The notes beneath the pieces are model-generated. The model had not been told where the DNA came from and searched no databases. It worked only from the letters and a program-made list of their open reading frames with translations. Made by a program: the position numbers and the translations under genes. This document shows, piece after piece, positions 55,687 through 64,000 of a stretch of 64,000 bases of DNA (positions are counted from its first letter, which is position 1; each line of letters starts with the position of its first letter). The stretch is from Gilvimarinus agarilyticus (GTDB lineage Bacteria; Pseudomonadota; Gammaproteobacteria; Pseudomonadales; Cellvibrionaceae), in the NCBI RefSeq assembly GCF_000832015.1, contig NZ_JXCJ01000001.1, forward strand, positions 2,602,630 through 2,666,629. The letters are read 5' to 3'.

Positions 55687-57024
55687 ATGCCCAACCAGCA
55701 AGTTATTCGGTTAATGATCAAAGCCCGCTGGATCGTGCCGATCGTTCCCGCGGGGCGCGTATACGAAGACTGCGCCCTTGTCATCAATGGCCAACAGATC
55801 GAGGCAATACTGCCTATCGCCGAAGCCGAAAAACGCTATCGCGCCGAGCAAACCGTCAGCCTAGAGCGCCATGTGCTGATGCCAGGGCTGATCAATACCC
55901 ACGGCCACGCGGCTATGTCTCTGCTGCGCGGTTTCGCCGATGACCACCCTCTCGACACCTGGCTAAATGATCACATCTGGCCCGCCGAAGCGCGTCTGGT
56001 GGACGGGGAGTTTGTGCGCGACGGCACAGAGCTCGCGCTTGCCGAAATGATTAAATCGGGCACCAGTTGCTTTGCCGACATGTACTTTTACCCTGAACAG
56101 GCGGCTCAGGTGACGCGCCGCGCTCATATGCGGGCGCAAATTGCTTTCCCGGTATTGGATTTTGCCACCAATTGGGGCGAAGGGCCGGATGACTACATCA
56201 ATAAAGGCTTGGCATTACACGACGAATACCGAGCCGACGACCTGATTCGTATCGCCTTTGGCCCCCATGCGCCCTACACAGTGTCAGATGAGCCACTGAA
56301 ACGAATCGCCGTACTGGCCCAAGAGCTAGAAGCGCCCATTCATATTCATCTGCACGAGAGCGCAAAAGAAGTCGCCGATTCGCTCGAGCAGCATGGCAAA
56401 CGACCGATAGAGCGACTACACGAGTTGGGGATTCTGTCGCCACTGGCGCAATGCGTACACATGACACAGGTTGACGACAGTGACATCGAGGCTTTAGCCG
56501 GCAGCGGTAGCCACGTGATTCACTGCCCCGAATCTAACCTCAAACTCGCCAGTGGTTTTAGTCCGGTTGCCAAGCTCACGGCAGCCGGCGTTAACGTAGC
56601 CCTTGGCACCGATGGTGCGGCCAGCAACAACGACTTGTCGATGCTGGGCGAGCTCCACACCGCCGCCCTGCTGGCGAAAGCCGTTGCCGGTGATGCCAGC
56701 GCACTCAGCGCCCATCAAGCCTTACAAATGGCCACGCTCAATGGTGCCCGGGCACTGGGCATTGATGACATTGCCGGCTCTCTCGAGCCCGGCAAAGCCG
56801 CCGACATTGTCGCCTTTGAGCTGGATGAGCTGTGCGCCGAACCCAATTACGACATTGTTGCCACATTGGTATACAACAACCGTGCGGTTAAAGCGTCGCA
56901 TTTGTGGGTCGCTGGTAAGGCGCTATTATTATCCGGACACTTACAAACACTCAACGAGCGGGACATTGCCGCCAAAGCCCGCCACTGGGCGAAGAAAGTC
57001 CGCCAACCCGCTAAGCCAAGCTGA
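55687..57024 (+). CDS. mtaD: 5-methylthioadenosine / S-adenosylhomocysteine deaminase family amidohydrolase
   Basis: A 445-residue zinc amidohydrolase of the TRZ/ATZ group, expected to deaminate 5'-methylthioadenosine (and perhaps SAH). Metal and substrate motifs: [43 protein letters not shown] and [21 protein letters not shown] lies about six bases before the ATG. It is first in a run with ubiG, mupP and yciK, the same order as in P. aeruginosa, where this gene is a characterised MTA deaminase. The mtnA gene that precedes it there is not present here. Confidence 0.9.
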   Translation: MPNQQVIRLMIKARWIVPIVPAGRVYEDCALVINGQQIEAILPIAEAEKRYRAEQTVSLERHVLMPGLINTHGHAAMSLLRGFADDHPLDTWLNDHIWPAEARLVDGEFVRDGTELALAEMIKSGTSCFADMYFYPEQAAQVTRRAHMRAQIAFPVLDFATNWGEGPDDYINKGLALHDEYRADDLIRIAFGPHAPYTVSDEPLKRIAVLAQELEAPIHIHLHESAKEVADSLEQHGKRPIERLHELGILSPLAQCVHMTQVDDSDIEALAGSGSHVIHCPESNLKLASGFSPVAKLTAAGVNVALGTDGAASNNDLSMLGELHTAALLAKAVAGDASALSAHQALQMATLNGARALGIDDIAGSLEPGKAADIVAFELDELCAEPNYDIVATLVYNNRAVKASHLWVAGKALLLSGHLQTLNERDIAAKARHWAKKVRQPAKPS

Positions 57025-57038
57025 CTATTGGAGCCACT

Positions 57039-57776
57039 ATGACGCAATACACAACCGAGGCCAGCCAAGGGCAAAGCCCGCTTAACGCGGATGAGGCCGA
57101 GATCGCCAAGTTTGAGCAACTGGCCGATAAATGGTGGGACCTAGACGGCGAGTTTGAGCCGCTGCACGGCATGAACCCACTGCGCGCCAACTACATTGAC
57201 CAACATTCGCCGGTGGCCGAGCGCGAAGTGTTAGACGTCGGTTGCGGTGGCGGAATTTTAGCCGAGGCGCTGGCCCAGCGCGGCGCCAAGGTCACAGGCA
57301 TTGATATGGGCGAGGCGCCACTGAGCGTAGCCCGAGCCCACGCCGCTGAAGGTGCCCTGCAAATTCACTATCAACAATGCACTGCTGAGCAATTAGCCGC
57401 CGAGCAGCCCGGCCGCTACGATATCGTCACGTGTCTTGAGATGCTGGAGCACGTACCCGACCCGGCCTCGGTAATAGCCGCGTGTGCCACCTTGGTAAAA
57501 CCCGGCGGCAGCGTATACTTCTCCACCATCAACCGTACGCCTAAAGCGTGGGGGCTTGCCGTGGTCGGTGCCGAATACCTGTTGGGGTTGTTACCCAAGG
57601 GGACGCACGATTACCAAAAATTTATTCGGCCCTCGGAGCTGGCCAGCTATGCGCGCCGCGCGAATTTAGACCTGGAAGATATCTCCGGAATCCGTTACAA
57701 CCCACTGAGCAAGCGCTTTTCGCTCGCCCCCCGGGATGTCGACGTCAACTATATTGTGCGTACCACTAAGGTTTAA
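57039..57776 (+). CDS. ubiG: Ubiquinone biosynthesis O-methyltransferase UbiG
   Basis: SAM-dependent methylation of two hydroxyls in ubiquinone synthesis. The 245-residue protein has [40 protein letters not shown] (SAM site), [12 protein letters not shown] and a membrane-interacting segment around [20 protein letters not shown], all typical of UbiG. It follows mtaD by 14 bases; the two share a promoter in all likelihood. Confidence 0.96.
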   Translation: MTQYTTEASQGQSPLNADEAEIAKFEQLADKWWDLDGEFEPLHGMNPLRANYIDQHSPVAEREVLDVGCGGGILAEALAQRGAKVTGIDMGEAPLSVARAHAAEGALQIHYQQCTAEQLAAEQPGRYDIVTCLEMLEHVPDPASVIAACATLVKPGGSVYFSTINRTPKAWGLAVVGAEYLLGLLPKGTHDYQKFIRPSELASYARRANLDLEDISGIRYNPLSKRFSLAPRDVDVNYIVRTTKV

Positions 57777-57813
57777 TAATACGCGCGTGCCTGTACACTG
57801 CCCTGGAGATACC

Positions 57814-58512
57814 GTGAGCCCTACCCCGCTACCGATCCGCGCCGTCGTATTTGATTTGGACGGCACACTACTTGATACCGCTGGCGACTTTATTGTGGTA
57901 CTGAACAAGCTGCGCCGAGAACATAAACTCGACTCACTGCCCGATGAGGTCATTCGTCGTACCGTATCCAATGGCGCACGCGCCCTGGTGGAGCTTGGCT
58001 TTAACTGCCAGGAAGGTGAACCCGGCTTCGAGGAGTTGCGCGAGCGCTTACTCGAGCTTTATATGCAACATATTGCCGTTTACACCCAGCCCTTTAGCGG
58101 CATTATTGAACTATTGCACGACCTAAAACGCAGCGGCATAGATTGGGGTATTGCCACCAATAAACCAGAGCTATACACACAGGCACTACTTGAACGAATG
58201 GCGCTTAAGCCCGAGCCTGACATCGTCATCTGCCCCGACAATGTCACCCACCGCAAACCAGACCCGGAGTCACTATTACTGGCTGCGCGCCACTTTGAGT
58301 GCGAGCCGAGCCAAATCATTTATTTGGGCGACCACATTCGTGATATCGAGTGCGGCCGGCGCGCCGGCGCCATCACCGTCGGCTGTGGCTACGGTTATGT
58401 GGCCGACGGCGATGACCCATACCAATGGCTGGCGGACCATACCGTCAGCCACAGCCTCGAGTTGGCGCCGTTAATTGCCCAGATTATTCAAGAACGACAA
58501 ACAGCAGGTTAA
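57814..58512 (+). CDS. mupP: N-acetylmuramic acid 6-phosphate phosphatase MupP (HAD family)
   Basis: A HAD phosphatase of about 232 residues: nucleophile motif VFDLDGTLLDTAGDF at the start, GIATNKPE (motif II), KPDPESLL (motif III lysine) and LGDHIRDIECGRRAGA (motif IV). Generic annotation would be phosphoglycolate phosphatase. Its place between ubiG and yciK is that of Pseudomonas MupP, which removes phosphate from MurNAc-6-P in peptidoglycan recycling, so I prefer MupP. Start: the GTG at 57814 follows GGAG by about six bases; the longer frame would overlap ubiG. Confidence 0.85.
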   Translation: MSPTPLPIRAVVFDLDGTLLDTAGDFIVVLNKLRREHKLDSLPDEVIRRTVSNGARALVELGFNCQEGEPGFEELRERLLELYMQHIAVYTQPFSGIIELLHDLKRSGIDWGIATNKPELYTQALLERMALKPEPDIVICPDNVTHRKPDPESLLLAARHFECEPSQIIYLGDHIRDIECGRRAGAITVGCGYGYVADGDDPYQWLADHTVSHSLELAPLIAQIIQERQTAG

Positions 58513-58516
58513 CCCC

Positions 58517-59284
58517 ATGCAGCAACCGCCCGTTAGTACCTTACCCAGCGGCTACCAGCCCAACAGCGGCTTACTGGCCGACAAAATTATTTTAGTCACC
58601 GGCGCGGGTGACGGTATTGGCCGCACCGCCGCCGAGACATACGCCGCCCACGGGGCCACTGTGGTGTTGCTTGGCCGTACTATGAGCAAGCTCGAGCAGG
58701 TATACGATGCCATTGAGGCCGCCGGACACAAGCAGCCCGCCATATACCCAATGAATCTTGAAGGTGCGGTAGAGAAGGACTACCGCGATATGTGTGACAC
58801 GCTCAATGACGAGTTTGGCCGGCTCGACGGCATACTGCATAACGCCTCAGAGTTAGGGGATCGTACCGCTATCCGTGACTACGCCGCCGACACCTGGCAG
58901 CGCCTGATGCAAGTCAATGTCAACGCTCCGTTTATGATGACTCAGGCTCTGTTGCCGCTGCTCGAAAAGCCCGAGCACGCCTCAATCATTTTTACCGGAT
59001 CGAGTGTTGGCCGCCAAGGACGCGCTTACTGGGGAGCCTACGCCGCCAGCAAAGCGGCGCAAGAAAATATCATGCAGACACTGGCCGATGAGCTCGAGGG
59101 AGTAACGGGAATTCGCGCCAACAGCATTAACCCCGGTGCCACTCGCACAGCCATGCGCGCGGCCGCTTACCCTGCCGAGAACCCCAGCGAGCTTAAAACC
59201 CCAGAGGCGTTAATGCCGCTGTATTTGTATTTGATGGGGCGCGACAGCATTGACACTACTGGGCAGCTATTCAACGCCCAATAA
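58517..59284 (+). CDS. yciK: YciK-like short-chain dehydrogenase
   Basis: A classical SDR of about 255 residues with VTGAGDGIGRTAAETYAAHG, HNASELGDR, a catalytic serine in FTGSSVGRQGRA and YAASK. NPGATRTAMRAAAYPAE near the C-terminus is typical of the YciK group, whose substrate is unknown. The start at 58517 leaves four bases after mupP, and the longer frame to 58475 would overlap it. Last gene of the mtaD-ubiG-mupP-yciK run. Confidence 0.9.
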   Translation: MQQPPVSTLPSGYQPNSGLLADKIILVTGAGDGIGRTAAETYAAHGATVVLLGRTMSKLEQVYDAIEAAGHKQPAIYPMNLEGAVEKDYRDMCDTLNDEFGRLDGILHNASELGDRTAIRDYAADTWQRLMQVNVNAPFMMTQALLPLLEKPEHASIIFTGSSVGRQGRAYWGAYAASKAAQENIMQTLADELEGVTGIRANSINPGATRTAMRAAAYPAENPSELKTPEALMPLYLYLMGRDSIDTTGQLFNAQ

Positions 59285-59290
59285 AAACGC

Positions 59291-59312
59291 AAAAGGCCCC
59301 ACCTAAGGGGCC
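59291..59312 (-). terminator. Terminator after the DUF2802 gene
   Basis: GGCCCCTTAGGTGGGGCC on the minus strand forms a 6-bp GC stem followed by TTTT. On the plus strand no T-run follows, so it serves mainly the chemotaxis-side transcript, though the hairpin may also slow read-through from yciK. Confidence 0.7.
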
Positions 59313-59342
59313 CTAACTGCTAAACCCCGATGGCCTGGCCAA

Positions 59343-59729
59343 CTAGGGTTGCTTTTTATGGCGTAAAGCATCCAGTAGTGAGGCCTCGGCGCGGGATAAA
59401 CCGCATCGATTAGCCACCTCATCGCGATCGACCCCAAGGGACAATAAATGGCTCGCCTCAGAGTAAGGCTTTAGTCGACTGTCGCCGCCTGAGGTATCAA
59501 CCGTGGTATTTTTACGCGATTCCATCGCCAGTATACGCTGCCCCATACCGACCGCGCCGCTTTGCAGCAGCGCCAGCTCACGCTCTAGCTTTTCAAGTGC
59601 CTGACGATTTTGTTGGTGAGCTCGCTTCCCTTGGCGGATAGCCATGATAGCCACCGCTAAGGCGATTAATGCCACAGCAACTGCCAGCGCAGCCAGTAAG
59701 GCCATAGAGTCGTCAGGCCATGCACTCAT
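59343..59729 (-). CDS. DUF2802 family protein at the end of the chemotaxis operon
   Basis: A 128-residue protein with an N-terminal membrane helix (about 8-30), a short coiled segment (KRAHQQNRQALEKLERELALLQ) and a C-terminal DUF2802 core (about 85-120) with YSEASHLLSLGVDRDEVANRCGLSRAEASLL, which resembles a helix-turn-helix. The same kind of gene follows cheW in Pseudomonas flagellar loci. Function unknown; a link to chemotaxis or flagella rests on position. It starts 18 bases after cheW. Confidence 0.85.
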   Translation of the reverse strand: MSAWPDDSMALLAALAVAVALIALAVAIMAIRQGKRAHQQNRQALEKLERELALLQSGAVGMGQRILAMESRKNTTVDTSGGDSRLKPYSEASHLLSLGVDRDEVANRCGLSRAEASLLDALRHKKQP

Positions 59730-59747
59730 AATCAGCCCTGCAACCGA

Positions 59748-60233
59748 TTAAATATCATCGAGCTCGGCCCACTCTTCATTGGTGAGCAGCTTGTTCAGCT
59801 CGATCAAAATCAGCAATTCGTCGTTTTTATGGCAAACGCCCTGAATAAATTTGGCACTCTCTTCGTTGCCGACGTTGGGGGCCATTTCAATTTCAGATTG
59901 GCGCAGGTAAACGACCTCTGCAACGCTATCGACCAGAATGCCGATAACGTGACTGTCGGTTTCGATAATCACAATTCGGGTGTTATCCGTCAGTTCCCCG
60001 GCCGGTAACGCAAAGCGGTGGCGCGTGTCGATAACCGTCACCACATTACCGCGCAAGTTGATAATCCCAAGCACATAAGCGGGCGCACCCGGCACCGGGG
60101 CGATCTCCGAGTAGCGCAGCACCTCTTGCACCTGCATAACATTAATGCCGTAGGTTTCCCCGTCGAGGCGAAAGGTTACCCACTGCAGTATGGCATCGTC
60201 AGCGTTTTGGTGTTGGTTGGCATTATTTGCCAT
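59748..60233 (-). CDS. cheW: Chemotaxis coupling protein CheW
   Basis: Adaptor linking chemoreceptors to CheA. The 161-residue protein is a single CheW domain: WVTFRLDGETYGINVMQVQEV, VPGAPAYVLGIINLRGNVVTVID and ESDSHVIGILVDSVAEV-like core segments. AGGA stands six bases before the ATG. It is downstream of parP with a 190-base gap that contains a candidate sigma-28 promoter, so it may also be transcribed separately from the long operon. Confidence 0.95.
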   Translation of the reverse strand: MANNANQHQNADDAILQWVTFRLDGETYGINVMQVQEVLRYSEIAPVPGAPAYVLGIINLRGNVVTVIDTRHRFALPAGELTDNTRIVIIETDSHVIGILVDSVAEVVYLRQSEIEMAPNVGNEESAKFIQGVCHKNDELLILIELNKLLTNEEWAELDDI

Positions 60234-60337
60234 GCTTTATCCTCGCACAATATTGTTAGGCACTAATATAAGGTCCTGCCTCATTCGCACCAATTTACCC
60301 GTTATCAGAGGCTGCGTCAGCCACTGTGTGTATTGGG

Positions 60338-60364
60338 TTATCGGCCGCGAATGTATTTTCTTCA
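60338..60364 (-). promoter_or_regulatory. Candidate sigma-28 (FliA) promoter upstream of cheW
   Basis: On the minus strand TGAA is followed after 15 bases by GCCGATAA. The -10 is a perfect FliA match and the -35 has one mismatch to TAAA. It would give a leader of roughly 100 bases before cheW. A sigma-70-like pair TTGGTG / TATATT with 17-base spacing lies further downstream and is an alternative. Confidence 0.55.
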
Positions 60365-60425
60365 GTGTAAGCCAAAACCTAGCCAAAGTTTGAGTTATTA
60401 AACTGGACACCCCCAGCAAGAGCTT

Positions 60426-61298
60426 TTATTTTCGGCTATTGCGGTCAGCGTCGGTCAAAAGTTTCCCCATCATAGGGATGTCCAGCAACGCGCACATATG
60501 ATCTTTAACGGTACCGGCCAGCCATGGTCTTTTTGATCGTGAGCTGCGCCATTTAACATCCTCGGGCTCAAGGCGCATAGGCTGCTCAACGTTATCAACC
60601 GCGAGCCCCCAGGGCACACCACTGATAGACACCACATATTGGGCTGACTCGACAAACGCCGGATCATAGCGCTCCGGCATAACGAATTTGGCGGTATTCA
60701 CCGTACGCACCTTGCCGGAAGGTGTCGGCTGTAACCCCATAAACCAGTCCGCTTGACCAAACAGCGGCGTCAACTCATCGGTTAATGGCTGAATTTGCCC
60801 CAGGGCAATTAAGGGCACCGCCAAGGTTAGACCACTGACCGTAAACAGTAGCACTTCGAAGGACTCTTGCGCCCAGACAGGACGGCCATTAGCGTGCCAC
60901 TGTAGCGCTTGGTCGAGCACTGACTGAGACTCTGGCTCGGGTGCCGAGACCTCGGTTGCGGTTTGTTCAGTAACGGCGGTTTTTGACACAACCTCATCAG
61001 GTACTGGTGCAACCGGTGCCGTGGGCGGCACGAGCACCTCAGGCTCAGACATATGCTGTGTTAAAGATGCCCGCGCACTGTAAAGCAATTGCTGCAACTG
61101 ATCGCGACGGGCCTTACCCTCTAGAGCTTCGGCCACTACCGTAGCAGGGGGTATGTTGTCTCGAGCCGTTTCAGGCGTGGTTAATTCAGGCTTGCTCTTC
61201 TGCGATTCTCGCTCGAGCGGCTCGCTTGAGGCCGGACCTTCGCTTAACAACTCATCAAAGTAACCTTGTAAAAGCTCATTAACATTAGCGCTACTCAC
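60426..61298 (-). CDS. ParP-like protein with C-terminal CheW domain
   Basis: A 290-residue protein. The first ~160 residues are low-complexity, Glu/Pro/Thr-rich and probably disordered apart from a short helix. The C-terminal ~130 residues are a CheW-like domain (FEVLLFTVSGLTLAVPLIAL, MRLEPEDVKWRSSRSKRPW). This layout, directly after a ParA-like gene in a chemotaxis operon, is that of ParP, which tethers the ATPase ParC to polar chemotaxis arrays in Vibrio and relatives. Its start overlaps the parC stop by four bases. The symbol is left empty because assignment rests on context and layout. Confidence 0.85.
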   Translation of the reverse strand: MSSANVNELLQGYFDELLSEGPASSEPLERESQKSKPELTTPETARDNIPPATVVAEALEGKARRDQLQQLLYSARASLTQHMSEPEVLVPPTAPVAPVPDEVVSKTAVTEQTATEVSAPEPESQSVLDQALQWHANGRPVWAQESFEVLLFTVSGLTLAVPLIALGQIQPLTDELTPLFGQADWFMGLQPTPSGKVRTVNTAKFVMPERYDPAFVESAQYVVSISGVPWGLAVDNVEQPMRLEPEDVKWRSSRSKRPWLAGTVKDHMCALLDIPMMGKLLTDADRNSRK

Positions 61299-62122
61299 AG
61301 GCCACCCCCGGCTAAGGTAGTTTGCGCGCTTTCGGTAGCGGTGCCCGTTTGCTCACGCTTGCACAGCCATTTGTAAAGCGACCGATAAGCCTCTACCCCA
61401 CGGCTTTCAGGCTCGTACAAACTTGGCGGCACACCGGCCTTACTGGCATCGCGCAGCTTGGTGTCCACTGGGATCTTACCCGCCCAGGTATGCTCGGGAT
61501 GATCAAACCGAATGGTGCGCATGCTACCCACCGACGCCTGAGTACGGCGATCAAACAAGGCGGGTATAATCGTATAATCAAGGCCCTGGCGCCGGGATTT
61601 TGCCATCATATTTAAGGTATTCACCATTCGCTCAAGGCCCTTTAGGGCGAGAAACTCGGTTTGTACGGGTATCAATAATTCATCACAGGCGGCCAGTGCA
61701 TTGACCATTAACACGCCAAGTAAGGGAGGCGTATCAATAATGACCAAGTCGTAGTCGTCCACTAACAGAGCCAGAGCGCGCTTTATCACTAAACCTAAGC
61801 CATCGGGGCCTAACGCCCGTCGCTCGAGTGTCGCCAGTGACGTTGCCGCTGGTAGAATATCCAAGTTGCGATAGTCGGTGGAAACAATCAGAGATTTTAC
61901 AAAGCCTGCACCTTCGACGAGGCGTTCGCGCTCGGAAAACAGCGTGTAGGCGCTGCGAGTGAGCGTGTCGGGATCTTGACGGAAGTAACTCGTCAAGGAG
62001 CCATGCGGATCAAGGTCGAGCAGCAGCACGCGCTTACGCTCAGCGGCCAAGCCCCCGAGCGTAACGCTGGTGGTGGTTTTACCCACACCACCTTTTTGAT
62101 TGGCCACTGTCCAGACTTTCAC
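61295..62122 (-). CDS. ParA/MinD-family ATPase of the chemotaxis locus (ParC/Soj type)
   Basis: A 275-residue deviant Walker ATPase: VANQKGGVGKTTTSVTLGGL (Walker A with the signature lysine), LLLDLDPHGSLTSYF and VIIDTPPLLGVL. In flagellar and chemotaxis operons this protein (ParC in Vibrio) sets the polar place of chemoreceptor arrays. It starts at a GTG, about 120 bases after motD, and overlaps the parP gene. A role in chromosome partitioning is less likely because no parB or centromere-like repeats are nearby. Confidence 0.9.
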   Translation of the reverse strand: MKVWTVANQKGGVGKTTTSVTLGGLAAERKRVLLLDLDPHGSLTSYFRQDPDTLTRSAYTLFSERERLVEGAGFVKSLIVSTDYRNLDILPAATSLATLERRALGPDGLGLVIKRALALLVDDYDLVIIDTPPLLGVLMVNALAACDELLIPVQTEFLALKGLERMVNTLNMMAKSRRQGLDYTIIPALFDRRTQASVGSMRTIRFDHPEHTWAGKIPVDTKLRDASKAGVPPSLYEPESRGVEAYRSLYKWLCKREQTGTATESAQTTLAGGGL

Positions 62123-62241
62123 AACACGTTTCTCATTTAACGTTAAAACAAATGCTAAGCGTCAAAGTAACGTTAGCGGGTTTGGTTCATTAAAGCTTCA
62201 GCAAAGTTCATGCCTTAGCGCGCGGTACGGCGCCGCCATGA

Positions 62242-63090
62242 TTAGTTAGCGCTATTGGGGCGCGGTAAATCCGGATCGCTACTATAGAGCAACTCACCGT
62301 CATCCAACCGAACCGGTTTAACCGTGGTGGCCGCAGCATCCGCCGACGTGCGTGCCGATGCCGCGGGTTTCACCGATTGAGGCCGCACCCGCTGATCGCG
62401 CGCGATCATAATCGCTACCCGGCGATTTTGAGTACGCCCCTCTTCTGTATCATTTGACGCTACGGGCTGGTACTCGCCATAGCCCACAGCCGCCAACCTA
62501 ACGGGTGCGATGCCATCTTCAACAAGCCACTTTACGAGTGCCGAGGCCCGAGCTGATGACAGCTCCCAGTTGCTGGGGTAACGCCCGGTTTGGATCGGCA
62601 CATTATCGGTAAAGCCCTCGATTTGCACCGGGTTATTAACCTTGGCAATAATCTTCGCCACCCGGGAGAATATCTCGCCGGCCGTTTCGCTAACCTCGGC
62701 GCTGCCCGATGAAAACAAAATGCTGTCTCGCAGCTCGACTTGCAGCCACATCTCGTTACTCGAGACCTGCATAAATTGCTCATCGATCAGTCCCGAGAAC
62801 TCGTTTTTAAACGCTTGCTCAAGCTCCGGCAAATTCCCTTTGTCGGGGGACGCCACCGGTGGCGGTATCGGCAAGGGCGGCACCTGCCCTTTGCCTGTGC
62901 CCTGCGCTCGCGGCCGGGAGTCAAAAGCATCGGTCAGCGTCGATGAGAGTACACGATACTTGCTTTCATTCACCTGAGAGATGGAATACATAACGACAAA
63001 AAAAGCAAACAGCAACGTAATAAAATCGGCGTAACTCACCAACCAACGCTCGTGATTAACGCTTAACTCGCGGTTCCGACGTCTAGGCAT
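62242..63090 (-). CDS. motD: Flagellar motor stator protein MotD (MotB-like)
   Basis: A 282-residue stator B-subunit. The N-terminus has a basic RRRNRELSVNHERW segment and one membrane helix (about 18-40, SYADFITLLFAFFVVMYSIS) containing the proton-path aspartate D22. An OmpA-like peptidoglycan-binding domain (about 120-235) follows with IEGFTDNVP and NWELSSARASALVKWL. The C-terminal tail is disordered. It pairs with MotC in the Pseudomonas-type second stator. Nine bases separate it from motC. Confidence 0.94.
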   Translation of the reverse strand: MPRRRNRELSVNHERWLVSYADFITLLFAFFVVMYSISQVNESKYRVLSSTLTDAFDSRPRAQGTGKGQVPPLPIPPPVASPDKGNLPELEQAFKNEFSGLIDEQFMQVSSNEMWLQVELRDSILFSSGSAEVSETAGEIFSRVAKIIAKVNNPVQIEGFTDNVPIQTGRYPSNWELSSARASALVKWLVEDGIAPVRLAAVGYGEYQPVASNDTEEGRTQNRRVAIMIARDQRVRPQSVKPAASARTSADAAATTVKPVRLDDGELLYSSDPDLPRPNSAN

Positions 63091-63098
63091 AAGCTGGC

Positions 63099-63842
63099 CT
63101 ACTTATCGAGATAACCACTTAGCCGAACCTCGATCGCCCGGGGGTTTTCACCGTTGGCGATACCCAACACCCCTTCGATAAACATTTCGCCATAACGTAT
63201 TTCACGGTCAACACACATCCGTAATTTGTTGGCGATTGGTAAAAAAAACAAATTAGCCAATGCCACACCATAAATGGTCGCGACAAAAGCTACGGCAATA
63301 CCGGGACCTAGCTGCTCGGGGTCGGCCAAATTACGCATCACATGAATCAACCCCATAACCGCCCCAAGAATTCCTACTGTGGGCGCATACCCCCCCATAC
63401 TCTCGTAAAATTTAACGGCGTCGAGATGGTTTTGTTCGGCGAGAATCAAATCACCCTCCATAACCCGGCGAATGGTGTCGGGCTCATTGCCATCGACCAG
63501 TAACGCCAGCGCTTTTTGCGCAATTGGGTCAGTTTCGCTGTCGATCAAGCGCTCCAAACCCAGCAAGCCTTCTTTACGCGCCGTCAGTGACCAGGCGGTA
63601 ATTTTATTTACGCCTTCGCGGTAATCAAACTCTGGCGGGCGAAACACCCAACGAATCATACGCAAAGAGCGCATTAAACATTCTTTAGGCGTTTGCAGCA
63701 TGGCGGCGCCTGCGGTACCGCCCAGCACAATAAAAGCCGCCGGAAAGTTCGCCAGCGATGACAAGGTGCCACCTTCGATAAAGTTGCCGCCGATAATGAC
63801 CGCAAAACCCATCAAGACGCCGACAATACTTAAAATATCCAC
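63099..63842 (-). CDS. motC: Flagellar motor stator protein MotC (MotA-like)
   Basis: A 247-residue stator A-subunit with four membrane helices: DILSIVGVLMGFAVIIGG, LANFPAAFIVLGGTAGAAM, and the last pair around GGYAPTVGILGAVMGLIHVM and GIAVAFVATIYGVALANLFF. The cytoplasmic loop between helices 2 and 3 carries the torque-generating region. The start is a GTG that overlaps the cheB stop by one base. Placement after cheB and before motD fits Pseudomonas MotC. Confidence 0.94.
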   Translation of the reverse strand: MDILSIVGVLMGFAVIIGGNFIEGGTLSSLANFPAAFIVLGGTAGAAMLQTPKECLMRSLRMIRWVFRPPEFDYREGVNKITAWSLTARKEGLLGLERLIDSETDPIAQKALALLVDGNEPDTIRRVMEGDLILAEQNHLDAVKFYESMGGYAPTVGILGAVMGLIHVMRNLADPEQLGPGIAVAFVATIYGVALANLFFLPIANKLRMCVDREIRYGEMFIEGVLGIANGENPRAIEVRLSGYLDK

Positions 63843-64000
63843 TAGCGCACCTCGGCCGCCAAGGCAGGGCCGATCTCTTTTAGGCTTAACACCCGATCGG
63901 TTAAATTTTCGCGCGCAACCGCCATCGGCATGCCATAAATAACGCAGCTGTCTTTATCTTGCGACCATATTTGCGCGCCGCGCTGCTTTAATAGCCCGGC
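63842..64000 (-). CDS. cheB: Chemotaxis protein-glutamate methylesterase CheB, C-terminal end only
   Basis: The last 52 codons of a gene entering from the right edge. The visible residues SQDKDSCVIYGMPMAVARENL match the end of the CheB methylesterase domain, where the GMP motif is conserved. The remainder, with the receiver domain and catalytic serine, is outside the window. It adjoins motC, as in Pseudomonas, so cheA, cheZ and cheY are expected beyond the edge. Confidence 0.88.
   Translation of the reverse strand, partial: AGLLKQRGAQIWSQDKDSCVIYGMPMAVARENLTDRVLSLKEIGPALAAEVR

Noticed and set aside
61295..62122. Possible plasmid or chromosome partition locus (ParA-type ATPase)
   Set aside because: No parB and no centromere-like repeats; the place between motD and a CheW-domain protein fits the chemotaxis-array ParC instead.

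Overview
The window reads as an ordinary, gene-dense chromosome segment of a motile gammaproteobacterium. The gene content and order resemble Pseudomonas and, more closely, marine Cellvibrionales-type bacteria; this placement is inferred from gene content, not from a search. Supporting signs are a tyrA-aroA fusion next to pheA and gyrA, the mtaD-ubiG-mupP-yciK run, a motC-motD-parC-parP-cheW chemotaxis tail, the lapAB-ihfB-rpsA-cmk block, MiaE, DUF2970 and DUF934 proteins, and an acnB-type aconitase. I see no prophage, insertion sequence, CRISPR array, rRNA operon or plasmid gene.

Layout. Bases 1-4.3 kb: the 3' part of trmA, then rmuC with a DUF2489 membrane protein, and a TPR protein overlapping murI. 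4.3-7.3 kb: a large dCache-HAMP-PAS-GGDEF-EAL cyclic-di-GMP protein. 7.5-13.7 kb: a translationally coupled AddB-like nuclease and AddA-like helicase-nuclease. 13.8-19.7 kb: DAHP synthase, a DUF481 outer-membrane protein, nfuA, a potassium channel, rluA, DUF2970, a MarR regulator and an unannotated 38-residue membrane peptide. 20.1-24.5 kb: sulfite reductase with DUF934, miaE with a DUF1289 protein, and an SMP-30 lipoprotein. 24.6-30.8 kb: acnB with a clear promoter, an SDR, mgsA, and htpG behind a sigma-32-like promoter. tRNA-Val(GAC) follows.

31.2-44.6 kb is a surface-polysaccharide region wrapped around lapB-lapA-ihfB-rpsA. On one side lie WbpM-, WbpL- and WbpV-like genes with manC and ugd. 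On the other lie galU and phosphomannomutase. Together these supply GDP-mannose, UDP-glucose, UDP-glucuronate and a lipid-linked 6-deoxy-HexNAc. No flippase, polymerase or further glycosyltransferase is present, so the rest of the pathway must lie elsewhere.

44.8-55.4 kb: cmk, pyrF, a ComEA-like protein, cysDN for sulfate activation (which with the sulfite reductase covers part of sulfate assimilation), then aromatic amino acid genes and gyrA. 55.7-59.3 kb: mtaD, ubiG, mupP (peptidoglycan recycling) and yciK. 59.3-64 kb: the tail of a chemotaxis and flagellar operon running in from the right edge (cheB, motC, motD, parC, parP, cheW, DUF2802), with a candidate sigma-28 promoter before cheW.

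Nothing here is convincingly a new multi-gene system. The items most worth a second look are the 38-residue membrane peptide, the reduced O-antigen-type locus at the ihfB site, the nested inverted repeat before manC, the sigma-32 and sigma-28 promoter matches, and the hairpins in the acnB leader.
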